The notes beneath the pieces were generated by a model, which worked only from the letters and a program-made list of their open reading frames with translations, was not told the DNA's origin and ran no database searches. The position numbers were made by a program, and so were the translations under genes. From contig BEXV01000054.1 of the NCBI GenBank assembly GCA_003118195.1, forward strand, positions 2,498 to 29,164: a stretch of DNA of 26,667 nucleotides, given 5' to 3'. The DNA is from Hemicentrotus pulcherrimus (taxonomy: Eukaryota; Echinodermata; Echinoidea; Camarodonta; Strongylocentrotidae). Positions 11,041 through 21,118 of the stretch are shown one piece after another; positions within the stretch are counted from its first letter, which is position 1; every line of letters begins with the position of its first letter.

Positions 11041-11982
11041 GAATAAGTGTACATTTGTTTACAATATGGGAGCTTCCAGACAATGATTAGTGCACGCTAT
11101 TTCTTACGTCCAAAGTTCCATTTCATTGATTTAATGTTTTATCTCAATATTGTGTGAAAATAATAGCAGAAAATATAATCTTGATTTAATCATTCAACGG
11201 GCACGATTTTTATTTTGAGCAATCTGATAGAGGCTATTTTGTAGGTCATGGGGGCGATTCGACAGTTCCTCCATGTGTATTTCAAGCCTTGATAAATTAT
11301 ACTAGACCTAAAAGCAATTAATACTACATTCCTACAAAGGCTATCATACCGGAATATCACTGCATTGTCCTTAGAGTTAGAGTCTACTTCTTATGCAAAG
11401 AATGCTATATTAAACCTTTTTTATTCCTTATTTGCAAGAATATAAACACATTCATAGAAAAAGCTTATAAAATTCTTATATGCAGGCCTAGACCTACATG
11501 GAATTGCCTTAAAATCATCACAATGTAGAGGTCTATGGTTCCTTGTGATAATACCATAATCTATCCAGGCCATGTTTGTCACCACACCCACAAAACAAAT
11601 ACAATGGCCACTGCGAGGAAGCCATAGATCTATCTACATGCGATGCCATCATGTCTAATTCAAGTGAATGGTTCAAGACATTTTACTCCATTTCTCTACA
11701 TCATACCGACATTAGCACCTCACTGAATACATGAACAAGAAATACTCTAACTCTTATAAACATCACATCAGAAAAGATTATCCTCACAATAATTCTAAAT
11801 CATTCGCAGGCTGTAAGCTGTGCGGATTTAGCAACCAGCGGAAAGCTACGTAAGCTCAGTGTTTGCTATCGGGAAAGGTGTGGGTACCTGAGCTAGAGCG
11901 CCACGTAGACATTATACGTGTACACTCAAGATTAAAATGAATCGGAAATTCGTTATGTCAAATATCTGCCTTTAGTTCTTAC

Positions 11983-12048
11983 CTGCCCTGTTATGCCTGT
12001 GATGAGGGCAACTTTTCGATCGTTCGTGGGTGACCCATTTGTAGCCAT
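11983..12048 (-). CDS. gmds: GDP-mannose 4,6-dehydratase, first coding exon (partial)
   Basis: GMDS converts GDP-mannose to GDP-4-keto-6-deoxymannose with NADP, the first committed step of cytosolic GDP-fucose synthesis. Read on the minus strand, an ATG at 12048 in good context (CTCAAAATGG) opens a 22-codon exon ending in KVALITGITGQ. This is the signature first beta strand and nucleotide-binding turn of GMDS; the family continues with DGSYLAEFL, completing the GxxGxxG Rossmann motif. The exon stops exactly at CAG followed by GTAAGAACT, a strong donor in phase 0, so the motif is split by the intron. The short hydrophilic leader (MATNGSPTNDR) varies within the family. I found no second exon further left on this strand, so intron 1 probably exceeds 11 kb. 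The start faces a plus-strand SAM-domain gene across a short shared promoter. Only 22 residues are visible, but the match in frame, start and donor makes the call strong. Confidence 0.86.
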
Positions 12049-12321
12049 TTTGAGGTTCTAGGTGTTATTTGGTATAGATTCTAGATGTTCACACGATAAG
12101 GCCAATACACGAAGTGCATACAGCATGCATGCAAAACGTACGAATACATGCGAGTTGGCCGACCGTACGATTCGTTCGTTCAGACCTTTTACTACAGGGG
12201 TAGCGCTGGGGTCAATCTTGCTGGTGAGACATAGGCCACTATTACAGACACACACACAATACACACGATACGCACAGCGTACAGAGAGTGTGCGGCGCGT
12301 ACGGTCGAGCTCTTCTCAATT

Positions 12322-12333
12322 ATGAATATTCAT
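12322..12333. promoter_or_regulatory. POU-type palindrome ATGAATATTCAT
   Basis: A perfect 12-bp palindrome resembling the dimeric POU-domain (MORE/Pit-1-like) sites, about 28 bp left of the CRE palindrome in the shared promoter. The assignment rests on consensus similarity only; the word is AT-rich enough to occur by chance. Confidence 0.3.
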
Positions 12334-12360
12334 GAGTGGAGTGCGGCACGCGCGTCTCGC

Positions 12361-12374
12361 CGATGACGTCATCG
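12361..12374. promoter_or_regulatory. perfect 14-bp CRE/ATF palindrome
   Basis: CGATGACGTCATCG is a perfect palindrome centred on TGACGTCA, the consensus full site of CREB/ATF bZIP dimers. It is followed directly by TATATATT. It lies between the two divergent genes and could serve either direction because it is symmetric. Confidence 0.6.
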
Positions 12375-12416
12375 TATATATTGTTAGATTAGCATAACAT
12401 CACCATACTATTAAAA

Positions 12417-12539
12417 ATGGACGTGTCGAGGCAGGTCAGAGTCAGTAGCGTACCTGGCTATTACGTCATGGTGTTTCCTAGCCCAGAAAAAAGGCCCTAT
12501 CGGCACCCTAGCCAACCAGTTGCCTCAAGAAGAACATAA
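12417..12539 (+). CDS. possible upstream ORF in the 5' leader of the SAM-domain mRNA
   Basis: An ATG in strong context (AAAAATGG) starts a 40-codon ORF (begins MDVSRQVRV, ends PVASRRT) that terminates 183 bp before the SAM-domain ATG. If transcription begins soon after the TATA-like word near 12375, this ORF would be the first start codon in the mRNA and could lower translation of the main frame. No similarity is recognised. It may equally lie outside the transcript. Confidence 0.25.
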   Translation: MDVSRQVRVSSVPGYYVMVFPSPEKRPYRHPSQPVASRRT

Positions 12540-12722
12540 AGGGGAGGAGCAACGATACCAAAACATTTTCATTCACGTCTGTTTGGTAGTAAACTCGTTT
12601 GCGGAAGGGAAAGAAAGACAGGATTGAAAAAAAAATTCGCAGCCAGCAACCAGGCATAGATTATCATTTGCAGTGCTGCCGTGGATCTGCTAGAAACCCA
12701 GCAAAAAGGAAAGGCACTCGTC

Positions 12723-12897
12723 ATGAACGACTTAGGAATTGGAAAATTCCTGGAGCCACTAGGATTGACACAATATGCTGGAATATTCAAGATCAAAGGA
12801 TTTGACGTGGAGACGGATTTTAACAATATTGATGAGGCGAATCTGATAGAAATGGGGATAGAGAACGAGGAACATCGGGAGCTCATCTTACACGCAG
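12723..12897 (+). CDS. SAM-domain protein, first coding exon (partial)
   Basis: The first in-frame ATG after a stop (TAG at 12657) opens 58 codons plus one base, ending at CAG followed by GTACGTGG, a strong donor (phase 1). The peptide has the layout of a sterile alpha motif domain: helix 1 IGKFLEPLGLTQYAGIF, then GFDVETDFNNIDEANLIEMGI, the 'mid-loop' and helix 5 start with the near-invariant Leu-x-x-(Leu/Met)-Gly-Ile, then HRELILHA in the last helix. SAM domains are small helical modules for homo- or hetero-oligomerisation and are found in many signalling, scaffold and RNA-binding proteins. This one sits at the very N-terminus. The exon ends inside the C-terminal helix, so the partner domains that would identify the family lie downstream and were not found in this window. 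The frame is also open upstream from GTG at 12681, but no ATG occurs there. The call of a SAM domain is fairly sure; the gene identity is unknown. Confidence 0.8.
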
Positions 12898-15800
12898 GTA
12901 CGTGGTGATTTCATCCCCTACCATTTCATTGACAGCAGCCTAGTAGACCTATATTCGGGGGCGTGGGGGAATTCCTTTTTTCATTCCTTGCTATCTCTCC
13001 GGCCTTCGAATTCTATGTACACTTTCAGCGGGGAAAATGTAACTAGCAGGTTTTATTTCTAAACTTCCTCGTGGTATATGGGAAGATTCGTGACCGCCGA
13101 CCTTGTTTCCTTGGGAAAATTTGACGGAAATGCTGCTCACTGCATCTTTACCATACATGAATTTCCTTAAACGTCATCAGTATATTCTAATGGCAGCCAT
13201 GTTGAAAATATATATGATAGTGGAGCTGCTACGAGCTTACTGTACGTTACAACATTTCCCCTTGCAGTTTCGCTTCGTTCCCGACGCAATTAGTATATGT
13301 TTTATTTGATTTTCTCCGCATTTCTTGGCATGGTATTTCCCCTCATTTGTACCCGTCAAAATGAACGAATGTTTGCTCCTAGCAACGCGTTCAGATCAGT
13401 GGAATATTGCACGGCAACCGTAGGATATCAGGTGTGATGCTACGTTCGCTTCGGCCACAGTCCCGTGCGCTTGCAAATGTAAAACGTCAACTCTCTTTGG
13501 TTAGGAATATTATTTGTATTATTTCGGGGTATTTTTGCCCTAACTTTGGGTTTATCGCAGTAAAGATATATTAGAGGTGGTGCATAACGCATAGACTATG
13601 TACTGAGACATCGCCTCTTACGCGTGAGTGAGTTTCGCCAATTCGTGTCGGGACGCGTCCGCCTTCACACCCCTGTTGACGACACAGAATACAAAGTTCG
13701 GCACCCTGGTTTTAAATAGTGAATTGGAATGGATATGACATATGAAATCCAACGAATTTTTCTAGATTAAGAAGTATTTGTCAATGAATGTAGTATCACT
13801 TGAAAGCTTAGGAGTTTATCTATCCTTTGATATAACTTTGTTGCCAGTTTAGTACTTTTTCTTGGATTTGGAGGGTTAAATTGTTACCCTTGAGGGCTGA
13901 AAATTAGCCAAGAGTAGAGAAGATTTTCAACAAATTCAATGTGTAATCGTCACCCATCTGTTAAGGATGGAAAAAATGATTAAAATCTGGGTTTTTCGAG
14001 CTTGCCCGCACGCTGTATGATTGTGCCGATCGGGGTCAAAAGTTCAAGTGAATTTTGTTCCCCTGTTTGGGACTGGTCCTTGTCAATCAGCGTGTATAGA
14101 TGATGAGAAACAAGGTAGGTGATGTGATACGCGTTTCCTATTCGGTGGACCCGTGCGTTCCCGTGCTTTTCGTCTCTTTTTCTACATTTACAACCGAACA
14201 GGGGGGTTTCTGCCTCCTGCCGGACAGCGCTGGTAGAGGTCGCCCGGTCGTTCGGCCGGCTCATAACCCAATCCCGCCCTTCAGTATTAAGCAAGAACGT
14301 TCAAAGTATGAAAATAGATATTTCAAACGATTTGTTTTATCCAGAGAGGAATCGCAGTCCTGTTGTGGGTATTCAAAAGTGACAAGGCACCATGAGTTGG
14401 TGACCAAGTCAGTTTGATCAACTGGCAGATTTTGTCTTTCACAACAAGTGCCTTTAATGCGATGCTAAAAATGAGCATTAAGTTACATATTTTATATGAC
14501 AATAACAAACAAAACACATCCATCCGAATTCCATTTCACCGTGTAAATCCAGTCAGAATGAAATATTTGAGATGACAACAGCTCATTCGGAATCATTTCT
14601 TTCACAAAATAGGCTGACGAATAAACCACGTCTCCTCTCAAATATCAACCTGTTACACGTCCCCGAACCGTGAGCTATGCTTATCACCCTATTATGCCAG
14701 CATGAACTCTGAAAATATGAAAAACCATTTGTGTGTGCAGTTATGACTACTTAAGCTGTTGTACTACTTTGAGAAGAAGAAGCGCCGTAATTTCGATGAT
14801 AAATTATATTCAAGCAGCAAATAATTGAAAATATATATTAGTTATATAGGAAATCGTCCTTTAATTAGGATCAGCTAAGTTGTACTTCAAGTTGTACACA
14901 TATTGCTCTGAAGATGACTCTATCCTATTTCTATAAAGTAACAAGATAATCATTAGTTTCTGTCTCAAACAACAACCAACGATTTCACTTCCAATGATGA
15001 AACGGCTTCGACTGCCAAATTCAATCCTATTAACTTTGTTTACGGTCATAACGTTCATCAGATGAAATTTGTTTAATAGATCAAGATCCAATCATTTGAC
15101 GTTTCCCAAATCAAAAGATCCGAATTATGTACAATGGTCCACCAGTTTTATTTGGAATGGTTGTAGACGGAGTAAAAATCGAAAAGAGAGGTTTTATCAT
15201 TGCAATCAGAACGCCGCACATGAAAGCGCTGTATTTGAAGTCCCTGCTTTAAACCACACCCGCTATCAGTCTTGACATACATGTACATCGCATCTATTAA
15301 TAATGTCCATAGTATTTTGATGGATGATAATTTCATGCATGGGACACACACAAATTACTACAACAGCAATTCATTGAATTCATTAACCAAAGAAGAAAAG
15401 AATCAAGAAATGTGAACGGATTCTTGGGGAGGGGGTGATGGCGTTTCTTTCTTTCATCTTCTATTAATGACGAAACCCGCAAGTTGAAGATGAGTCATAA
15501 TGCTGCCTGCCTAACGGCGATCTCTCATAACACAGAAACAAGAGGGGGAAGAAGAAAAAAATCTAGTTTAAACATCCCAAGATCCATCTCTCCTCGCTGA
15601 GCGATGGCAAGTGTACGTATGATACGGAGCCCCCAAGCTACCGGCGGTTTTTGACAGTACACGTACATATAGCCTGAGTTAATATACTGACCGCATGTGA
15701 ATTTATTGTTTTGGTGATTGCATTCTAGGAACCCGCTTTGGTTGAAGTCCGACATGATAGGAAGCTAGCTGGTCTGCTAGTGTATATCATCGAGAGTTTT

Positions 15801-16257
15801 AGGACGCGAGAGTTGCCGATTTACAACGTAATATTTACTCCAAGTATTGCGCTTGCATTCATCCTCGTACGAACCTCAAAAGCCACACGATGTCAAGAAC
15901 GGAGAACATGGTACGCCGCGCATGAAAAAATAAAACCGATGTAAAGGGATTTGTCCTTACTTGGAAACGGTTATCATGACAATGATGAAGATATAAAGTC
16001 ACGTGATGCTATTAGCATTCCTTATGCCATATATCTACTTACACATTTAACGAGTGTCCAAAGTTTTTCGCAACCTATTCGCGTACAATCTGCACACTAA
16101 TGTGCTAAATGCGACATAGGAATTGACAGGTTGCGTTTCAAATGATTAATGGGACAGACAAATCATAATCTCAACGAACCAGAACGGACATTGTAATTCC
16201 TACCCCTATTTTCCTCCGCTACGTATTTCCTTATGATTGTTATGACCCCGATACGAG

Positions 16258-16266
16258 ACCCCCCCN
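16258..16266 (+). other. C run with unresolved base
   Basis: A short C run ends in N at 16266, so its length and any frame across it are uncertain. The other N, at 20844, also ends a C run. Confidence 0.9.
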
Positions 16267-17135
16267 ATAAATGAGTTCCGTGATGATACAACAACGAAGC
16301 TTCAGTGCAATTCAATAATCTTACAAATCGGCTGCTGATTCTCGGAGAATTATACATTAATCAGCCCCCAAATTGACTTTTATAGATTCACCACCGTAGT
16401 TCATAATGAAGGTCAATTTCTTACATTTTTTAAATATACTTTTGTCCACATGCATCAAATTTTCAAAGCTTCAAGCAAAATGATTACTGTGAGAAAGTTT
16501 TTTATAACTTTTATGATTTCCCTTTTTCCTCTTCTTCTTCTATTACTATGTTTATAAAATACTCGAAAACGGAAATCACTATAATTTTCTACATATTTTA
16601 ACATTCTGGATAAGATGCAATCTTTTGAGCATGTTTCTTTTGTTTAGCTTGCGATAAAGCACCTTGAATTGATGCAGCAACAAAGCTCAAAATGATTTAC
16701 ATTTAGATTATACCTTTAAATGTCAGGCTTCATTCCCGTCTGTGCTTAGACGACCAAGGTGCACGCGCGATCATTTTCCAGTTGTTACTTTTCTGTATTC
16801 TTCACACGCCATCGAATCCTATACGTCCCCCATGATCAATCGGAATCGTAGTAAATGATGGTAACCATCAATTCTACTCAGTAGCGGGAGTGAACATCCC
16901 AATGACCCACATCAAGACATAAAACATTATTATCAAACCATCGCACAGTTCTATGTCTTTATTCTTTCAATCATTGTAAGCTTTATCCTCATGTTCATTA
17001 TCATCTCCATCATCACGGATATGATCGCCATAGCAACAAAAATCATCTATCAATAACCTTCATCAGTAACCATTCACCTTTTCGCAATCTCCCCATTTCC
17101 TTCACTGTTTCTTCTCCTCTGTATAATCAACCACC

Positions 17136-17151
17136 TATTGGTTAGCCAATA
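17136..17151. promoter_or_regulatory. inverted CCAAT pair
   Basis: TATTGG-TTAG-CCAATA, two NF-Y-type CCAAT cores in opposite orientation 4 bp apart. There is no exon nearby, so its role is unknown. Confidence 0.2.
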
Positions 17152-17870
17152 AAAACCAAATTCTGAAAAAGGTCATTATTTGCAGCCATAATTTTATGTA
17201 AATATTGTTAACACCACGAAACCCAACCGCCATTTGCGTTACTTCCCCGTCTAATTCATCCCGACCTCTTTCCCCGTCATCGCAACGTGTCAAACTCACC
17301 GCAAAAAGTCGTCTGCACGAAGGCGCCACAACCAACGTATATTTCATCACCACATCTTCATTGCGTCACCACAATTCCAGGCCTTCATTAAAGCACCGTC
17401 ATTAGTACATTGACTTTATTACTGCCATCGACGCTTTCCTGCATTGCTATTTTGTTACCTTAATTACCTATCCCTTTTTGTCGATTAGAGAAGCTGAGCT
17501 GCTGTTAGGTGGTTGGTTCGTGATTGTGTTGGCCTCAGCTCCGTGATCTCTGTGTGTATTTCGTACATTTCCCTTTGTTATTCCATTTTGTTATCAGAAA
17601 TCACATTTGTCTTAAAATCTATTTAAATCTCGATATTCTAATTGAACATTACATTCAGTCACCGTTGATGAGCATCTCACTGTGAAATAGCCTTCTTTGT
17701 AAATCACAAGGGCCTACCTGACAAACAATGTGCGTGCATGTATAACATAAGAAGCAAACACTACATCTAGTCGTTTGCCAATATTCTAGGGTGACCGATT
17801 GGCAGCTTGTCATTTTCAAGAAATAAACATAGTTAATTCTACTAGTGTTATTGGAGAAAAACGTAAACCC

Positions 17871-18232
17871 CTCTAAAGTGTTGGGAGCCCCAACAATTTG
17901 ATGGAGAAATTTCACTTTAACAGTATCATAATGTGAAAGAAGATATCATTTGAGACACATTTCTGCAAGGTTTTTTTCTAAACAAATGGGTTTGAAGACG
18001 AATTTTGATGAAAGAATACAAAATTGAGGTTTCCTGCATACAACAGAAGACCCAAATTATGTGTTCTTTTATATCAATACTTATCTTCGAACACATTTCT
18101 CCCCCTTTTTTGAGGGGGGGGGGGACTTTGCTGAAGTGTGTCTGAAATGACATCCTCTTTCACATTATCATACAATTTAAGTGAAACTTTGCCATCAAAT
18201 TGGTGGCGAATTGGGGCTCCCAACATTTTAGA
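17871..18232. repeat. near-complete 362-bp hairpin element (long inverted repeat)
   Basis: The left half (17871-about 18035) is matched in inverted order by 18044-18232: GTGTTGGGAGCCCC with CAATTTGATGG and ATAATGTGAAAGA on the left recur reverse-complemented as TCTTTCACATTAT, CCATCAAATTGG and GGGGCTCCCAAC on the right. Similarity continues, more weakly, through the middle (GTTTGAAGACGA against TATCTTCGAACA) to a small loop near 18036-18043. The right arm has an extra 9-11 bases and a G run at 18115-18124. There is no coding potential. It could be a MITE or a fold-back repeat; if transcribed it would give one long imperfect hairpin RNA. Confidence 0.65.
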
Positions 18233-19789
18233 TGGCCTTTATTAGCAGAATTTTTGTTATAGAAAACCAATTTAGTAATCAAACTTATCAAAGCAAATTA
18301 CAATTGTATTGTGAGGAAGTACGAACTGTGAAAATATTGTGTGTATCCTTGTATCACATGTTGGTTGATAGCTGTGTTTATTAGAGTCTTAGAATTGAAA
18401 TGTAATCTATTGCTCTCTTGAGCTACGTTGTTAATGTATTTTTCATAGTGATAAACCAAATAAAGTCTGTGTAAATAAAGAGCAGCAAGCAAAATATGTT
18501 AATTGTACATGTGTTTTAGCGTGTGGATGTCTTTCAAATTCGTGAATTAATTATAGTAGGTTGTAAGACACCAGCGTCATACGAAATCTAATCAGCAATC
18601 ACCAACTGTGCCCGAAAGACCAAAGATGGATTGATTTGAAATACCATTTTTAGTAATTTTATTTCTGATTTCATTTTTTTAGCTGGAAGTTATTGATTAA
18701 CTGTTTAAACCTATCACACATCTTACAAAATCATTTCGGTTTTTTTTAAAACTTCAAGACATCAAGAGCGTTGAAAAGAAGCCAGGTTAGGTTGGGCCTC
18801 TGGCGTGTAGTACATTTCCATGCTAACGATCCCATACATCATCACGGTCATGCAGTTTATTCTCAGCGGTTTCTTTTACCAGGACACCTACAGTACACGG
18901 TGGGCCGATGAAAGGTATAGGAATCCTAAAGAAGAGATTCCTCAGCACATCACCGGTGTGTTAGCGAGTAGCATGCGAGAAGGATCCGACATGACACAGA
19001 GTATAATGGGATGCAAACACATCATGACAAAAACATCCCAGGCTAAAATGTCCCCGTGTTTACCTGTGTATTGTAAGCAATGGATAACCAAAAGAAAATT
19101 AAGGGGGTGAAAAATATAATGGCGACAAGAATTACGAGAATGTAAATGCATGATGAAACAACCTCTGTGAATCAGAAATGAAATTATAATGTCACCCTCA
19201 CTCGATGACGAGCAGCACCCCCCCCCCCCCGTGTAAGTCGCTGGACCTACGTAACGCCATTATGGTAGAAGCCTGTCAAATTTACAATGGAAATGTGAAA
19301 AATGCTTGAATCGTCATCCCCACTTTATTATATTTGTTTGCGGATATAAATGTGTGACAAGTCATCTACGTGTACTTTACCTGTCTTAGAACGAAGAGCG
19401 ATTTATTTCCAGGCAAATTGTTCTCATTTTATTAGAATGCAAGATGAACACCCCGACCACTCAAGGGAGCACATCGATAAAACTCACAACATGAACCTAA
19501 AGGGGGTCGATAATTGAACTACGTCAATATGACGATTGAGAGTATCATTCTTTTTCTGATGGATGACGAGGGTTCATCAATTAATTCATACCAAAATGGA
19601 TTAAAAAGGGATAATAAAATGACTCTGCCAGAGCGCGGATGATAACATGAAAACATTCACTACTCAGGCATTGTTTCGACGTTGTATAAGTCCTGATGAA
19701 AACATTAATCGTCTTGTGTTATTGTGATCTGCGATATCAAACTGGGTCATTTCATTATACAGCTAGTCAACGTGCTTGATGTATCACGT

Positions 19790-19805
19790 TGACGTATCAC
19801 GTGAT
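19790..19805. promoter_or_regulatory. E-box palindrome with adjacent TGACGT
   Basis: TTGACGTATCACGTGATG contains TGACGT and the 10-bp palindrome ATCACGTGAT with the E-box CACGTG at 19798-19803. GTATCACGT is repeated 13 bp earlier (19781-19789). Factor binding is inferred from consensus only. Confidence 0.3.
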
Positions 19806-20031
19806 GTGAGGTCTAATACTATACACGTCTATGTTCTCTAATGTTTGTATCTCCAATTATACGAGTGGCGATGGGGCACGTCGTGTTCGAAACGGGAAAG
19901 ATGTGCAGCTCATTTTTAATTCATTTTCCCGCCGAGAATAAATTGACATTTGCGCCGACGTCACTGTCTGTTTGGTCATTGTCACTTGAACGTCCGCTCT
20001 TAAAGGCACACCCTTCCTATAGTAACCGTGG

Positions 20032-20197
20032 TACACGAGCTGTCATTTCGATTGCGTTGTTATATGCGTTAATCAGGCCTATATAGGAAATTAGCGTATG
20101 CGCTAATAAAGTGTTTGCACTGTTCATTTAGCATTTACTTCGTGTATGACGTCACTCCCATACGGCCCGTCAAAGTCCGCGCCAGTCGTTGACGCAG
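20032..20197 (+). repeat. dispersed direct repeat, copy 1
   Basis: Shares TACACGAG(C/G)TGTCATTTC with GATTGCGTT at the left, an ATGAC(G/A)TCAC block in the middle and GTCAAAG..CGC..CA(A/G)TCGTTGACGCA at the right with copy 2 about 2.4 kb downstream. It contains a consensus CRE (TGACGTCA, 20147-20154). No coding frame is conserved between the copies. Confidence 0.6.
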
Positions 20198-20323
20198 GGC
20201 AACGTCCAGGAATAACGCTTCGTGTGCAACGGAAATTTATCTTCTACCTTTCTGTCTTGATTGCCAATTTAATATTGTATCCGTCATTTCGAACGCTGGC
20301 AAGATCTTCATTATGAAGAAGAT

Positions 20324-20351
20324 TATGTCATTACATGCAAATGATGACATA
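20324..20351. promoter_or_regulatory. octamer ATGCAAAT in the loop of a TATGTCAT inverted repeat
   Basis: TATGTCAT (20324-20331) and ATGACATA (20344-20351) are perfect inverted repeats flanking the consensus octamer ATGCAAAT at 20335-20342 (POU-factor site). No nearby exon was found. Confidence 0.3.
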
Positions 20352-20855
20352 GTCTTTGCTGACGAATACAATAGGGAGGAAATGTTAAATACTGTGTATA
20401 ACCTCTGTTATGTCGAAACCATCATCGACTGATACAGCTGCTCTTTGTCTCCAAGAATAGAATGCACTTTATATATAAATAAAACAAAAATCCTTACTCG
20501 TCATGTTCTAGATGTTCAGGGAAAGATAATTGTATTCATATACGTATGTCCAGTACAGTGCATGTTGTATGCTTGTCTATGTGCATTGTACTGTTGCATG
20601 TTACATTTTCCATATGCGTGGGTTGTTTTGTATCGCTTTATATACTTAACCGTTCACTTTTCAGTTCGAACACACCCATTTTCTTGCGGTACTAGTATAT
20701 TGAAAGAAAAAGATAACGACTCTACGAGTACGAGTACTTGCTAACTAATATTGTCCGTGTTTCAGAGAATGTCGCGATGTTTGTGGTTGGAAATCAATAT
20801 ATTTCTCTCTTTGTCCATGTGTGATCTGTCACCCCCCCCCCCCNCACTCCCTCTC

Positions 20856-20888
20856 TCTTGTCATCTCTCTCTATCTATCTCTCTCTCA
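20856..20888 (+). repeat. CT/CTAT-rich tract in tandem unit A
   Basis: TCTCTCTCTATCTATCTCTCTCTC low-complexity tract following a run of 12 or more C and an N at 20844; open frames through it encode Ser/Leu-rich nonsense. Confidence 0.85.
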
Positions 20889-20946
20889 TTCTGATTTTCA
20901 CCCATTCTCCCATTGTTACAATGGGAGAATGGGTGAAAATCAGAAT
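20888..20946. repeat. perfect 59-bp palindromic hairpin (29-bp arms, 1-nt centre)
   Basis: Positions 20888-20916 are the exact reverse complement of 20918-20946, centred on T at 20917. The arm begins ATTCTGATTTTCACCC. The left arm is the end of tandem unit A; the right arm is an inverted copy of it placed just before unit B. Perfect identity of the arms beside diverged tandem copies suggests a younger event or gene-conversion-like correction of the palindrome. Confidence 0.85.
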
Positions 20947-21060
20947 ATATTGGGAAAAAAAGATGACGACTCTCCGAGTACTTGTCCGTGTTTCAGAGAA
21001 TGTGGCGATGTTTTTGTTGGCAAATCAATACTTTTCTCTCTTTGTCTATATGTGATCTGT

Positions 21061-21118
21061 CACCCCTCCCCACTCCTCTCCCTCTCTCCCTCTCGGTATC
21101 TCTCTCTCTCTGTCTCTC
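21061..21118 (+). repeat. CT-rich tract in tandem unit B
   Basis: CCCTCCCCACTCCTCTCCCT followed by repeated CTCTCT words; the unit-B counterpart of the preceding tract, without the long C run. Confidence 0.85.

Larger units (their letters stand above)
1..11982 (-). other. gmds: probable intron 1 of GMDS (continues past the left edge)
   Basis: The donor at 11982-11981 (GT on the minus strand) opens an intron, and no matching second exon was found to the left. I searched by eye for the expected continuation DGSYLAEFL and for later family blocks such as GRIEHLY and YNLGAQSH. The interval is AT-rich with stops in all frames and holds retrotransposon tails, microsatellites, inverted repeats and a few moderately GC-rich patches, listed separately. 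The stretches 1-1185, 1610-2700, 5213-6090, 6690-7900, 8760-9890 and 11045-11980 show nothing I can name beyond short homopolymers and simple repeats. A small exon could have been missed by eye, and another gene nested here is not excluded. Confidence 0.55.
12049..12722. promoter_or_regulatory. bidirectional promoter between GMDS and the SAM-domain gene
   Basis: Two divergent start codons (12048 minus, 12723 plus) are only about 675 bp apart, so both 5' UTRs and core promoters must share this interval unless unseen 5' exons exist. CpG dinucleotides are visibly denser here than in the flanks (repeated CGTACG words near 12138, 12165 and 12299, and the GCGGCGCGTACGG stretch near 12292-12304), as expected for an unmethylated promoter in a CpG-depleted genome. 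A CRE palindrome, a POU-like palindrome and a TATA-like TATATATT about 12375 fall in the middle. Transcription start sites cannot be placed without RNA evidence. Confidence 0.65.

Noticed and set aside
12058..12325. Overlapping open frames on both strands in the shared promoter
   Set aside because: CpG-rich promoter DNA has few stops; the frames do not join the GMDS or SAM frames and resemble nothing.
13980..14417. Overlapping 104- and 105-codon frames on opposite strands in a GC-richer patch
   Set aside because: No family resemblance in either strand and no convincing acceptor and donor; the mutual overlap fits composition alone.
18820..19110. 96-codon plus-strand frame starting MLTIPYIITVMQFIL
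   Set aside because: The hydrophobic start looks like a signal anchor, but the rest matches nothing I know and the frame is not framed by good splice sites.
20888..20946. microRNA precursor reading of the perfect palindrome
   Set aside because: A one-base loop and perfect pairing with CT-rich flanks fit a rearrangement palindrome better than a pre-miRNA.
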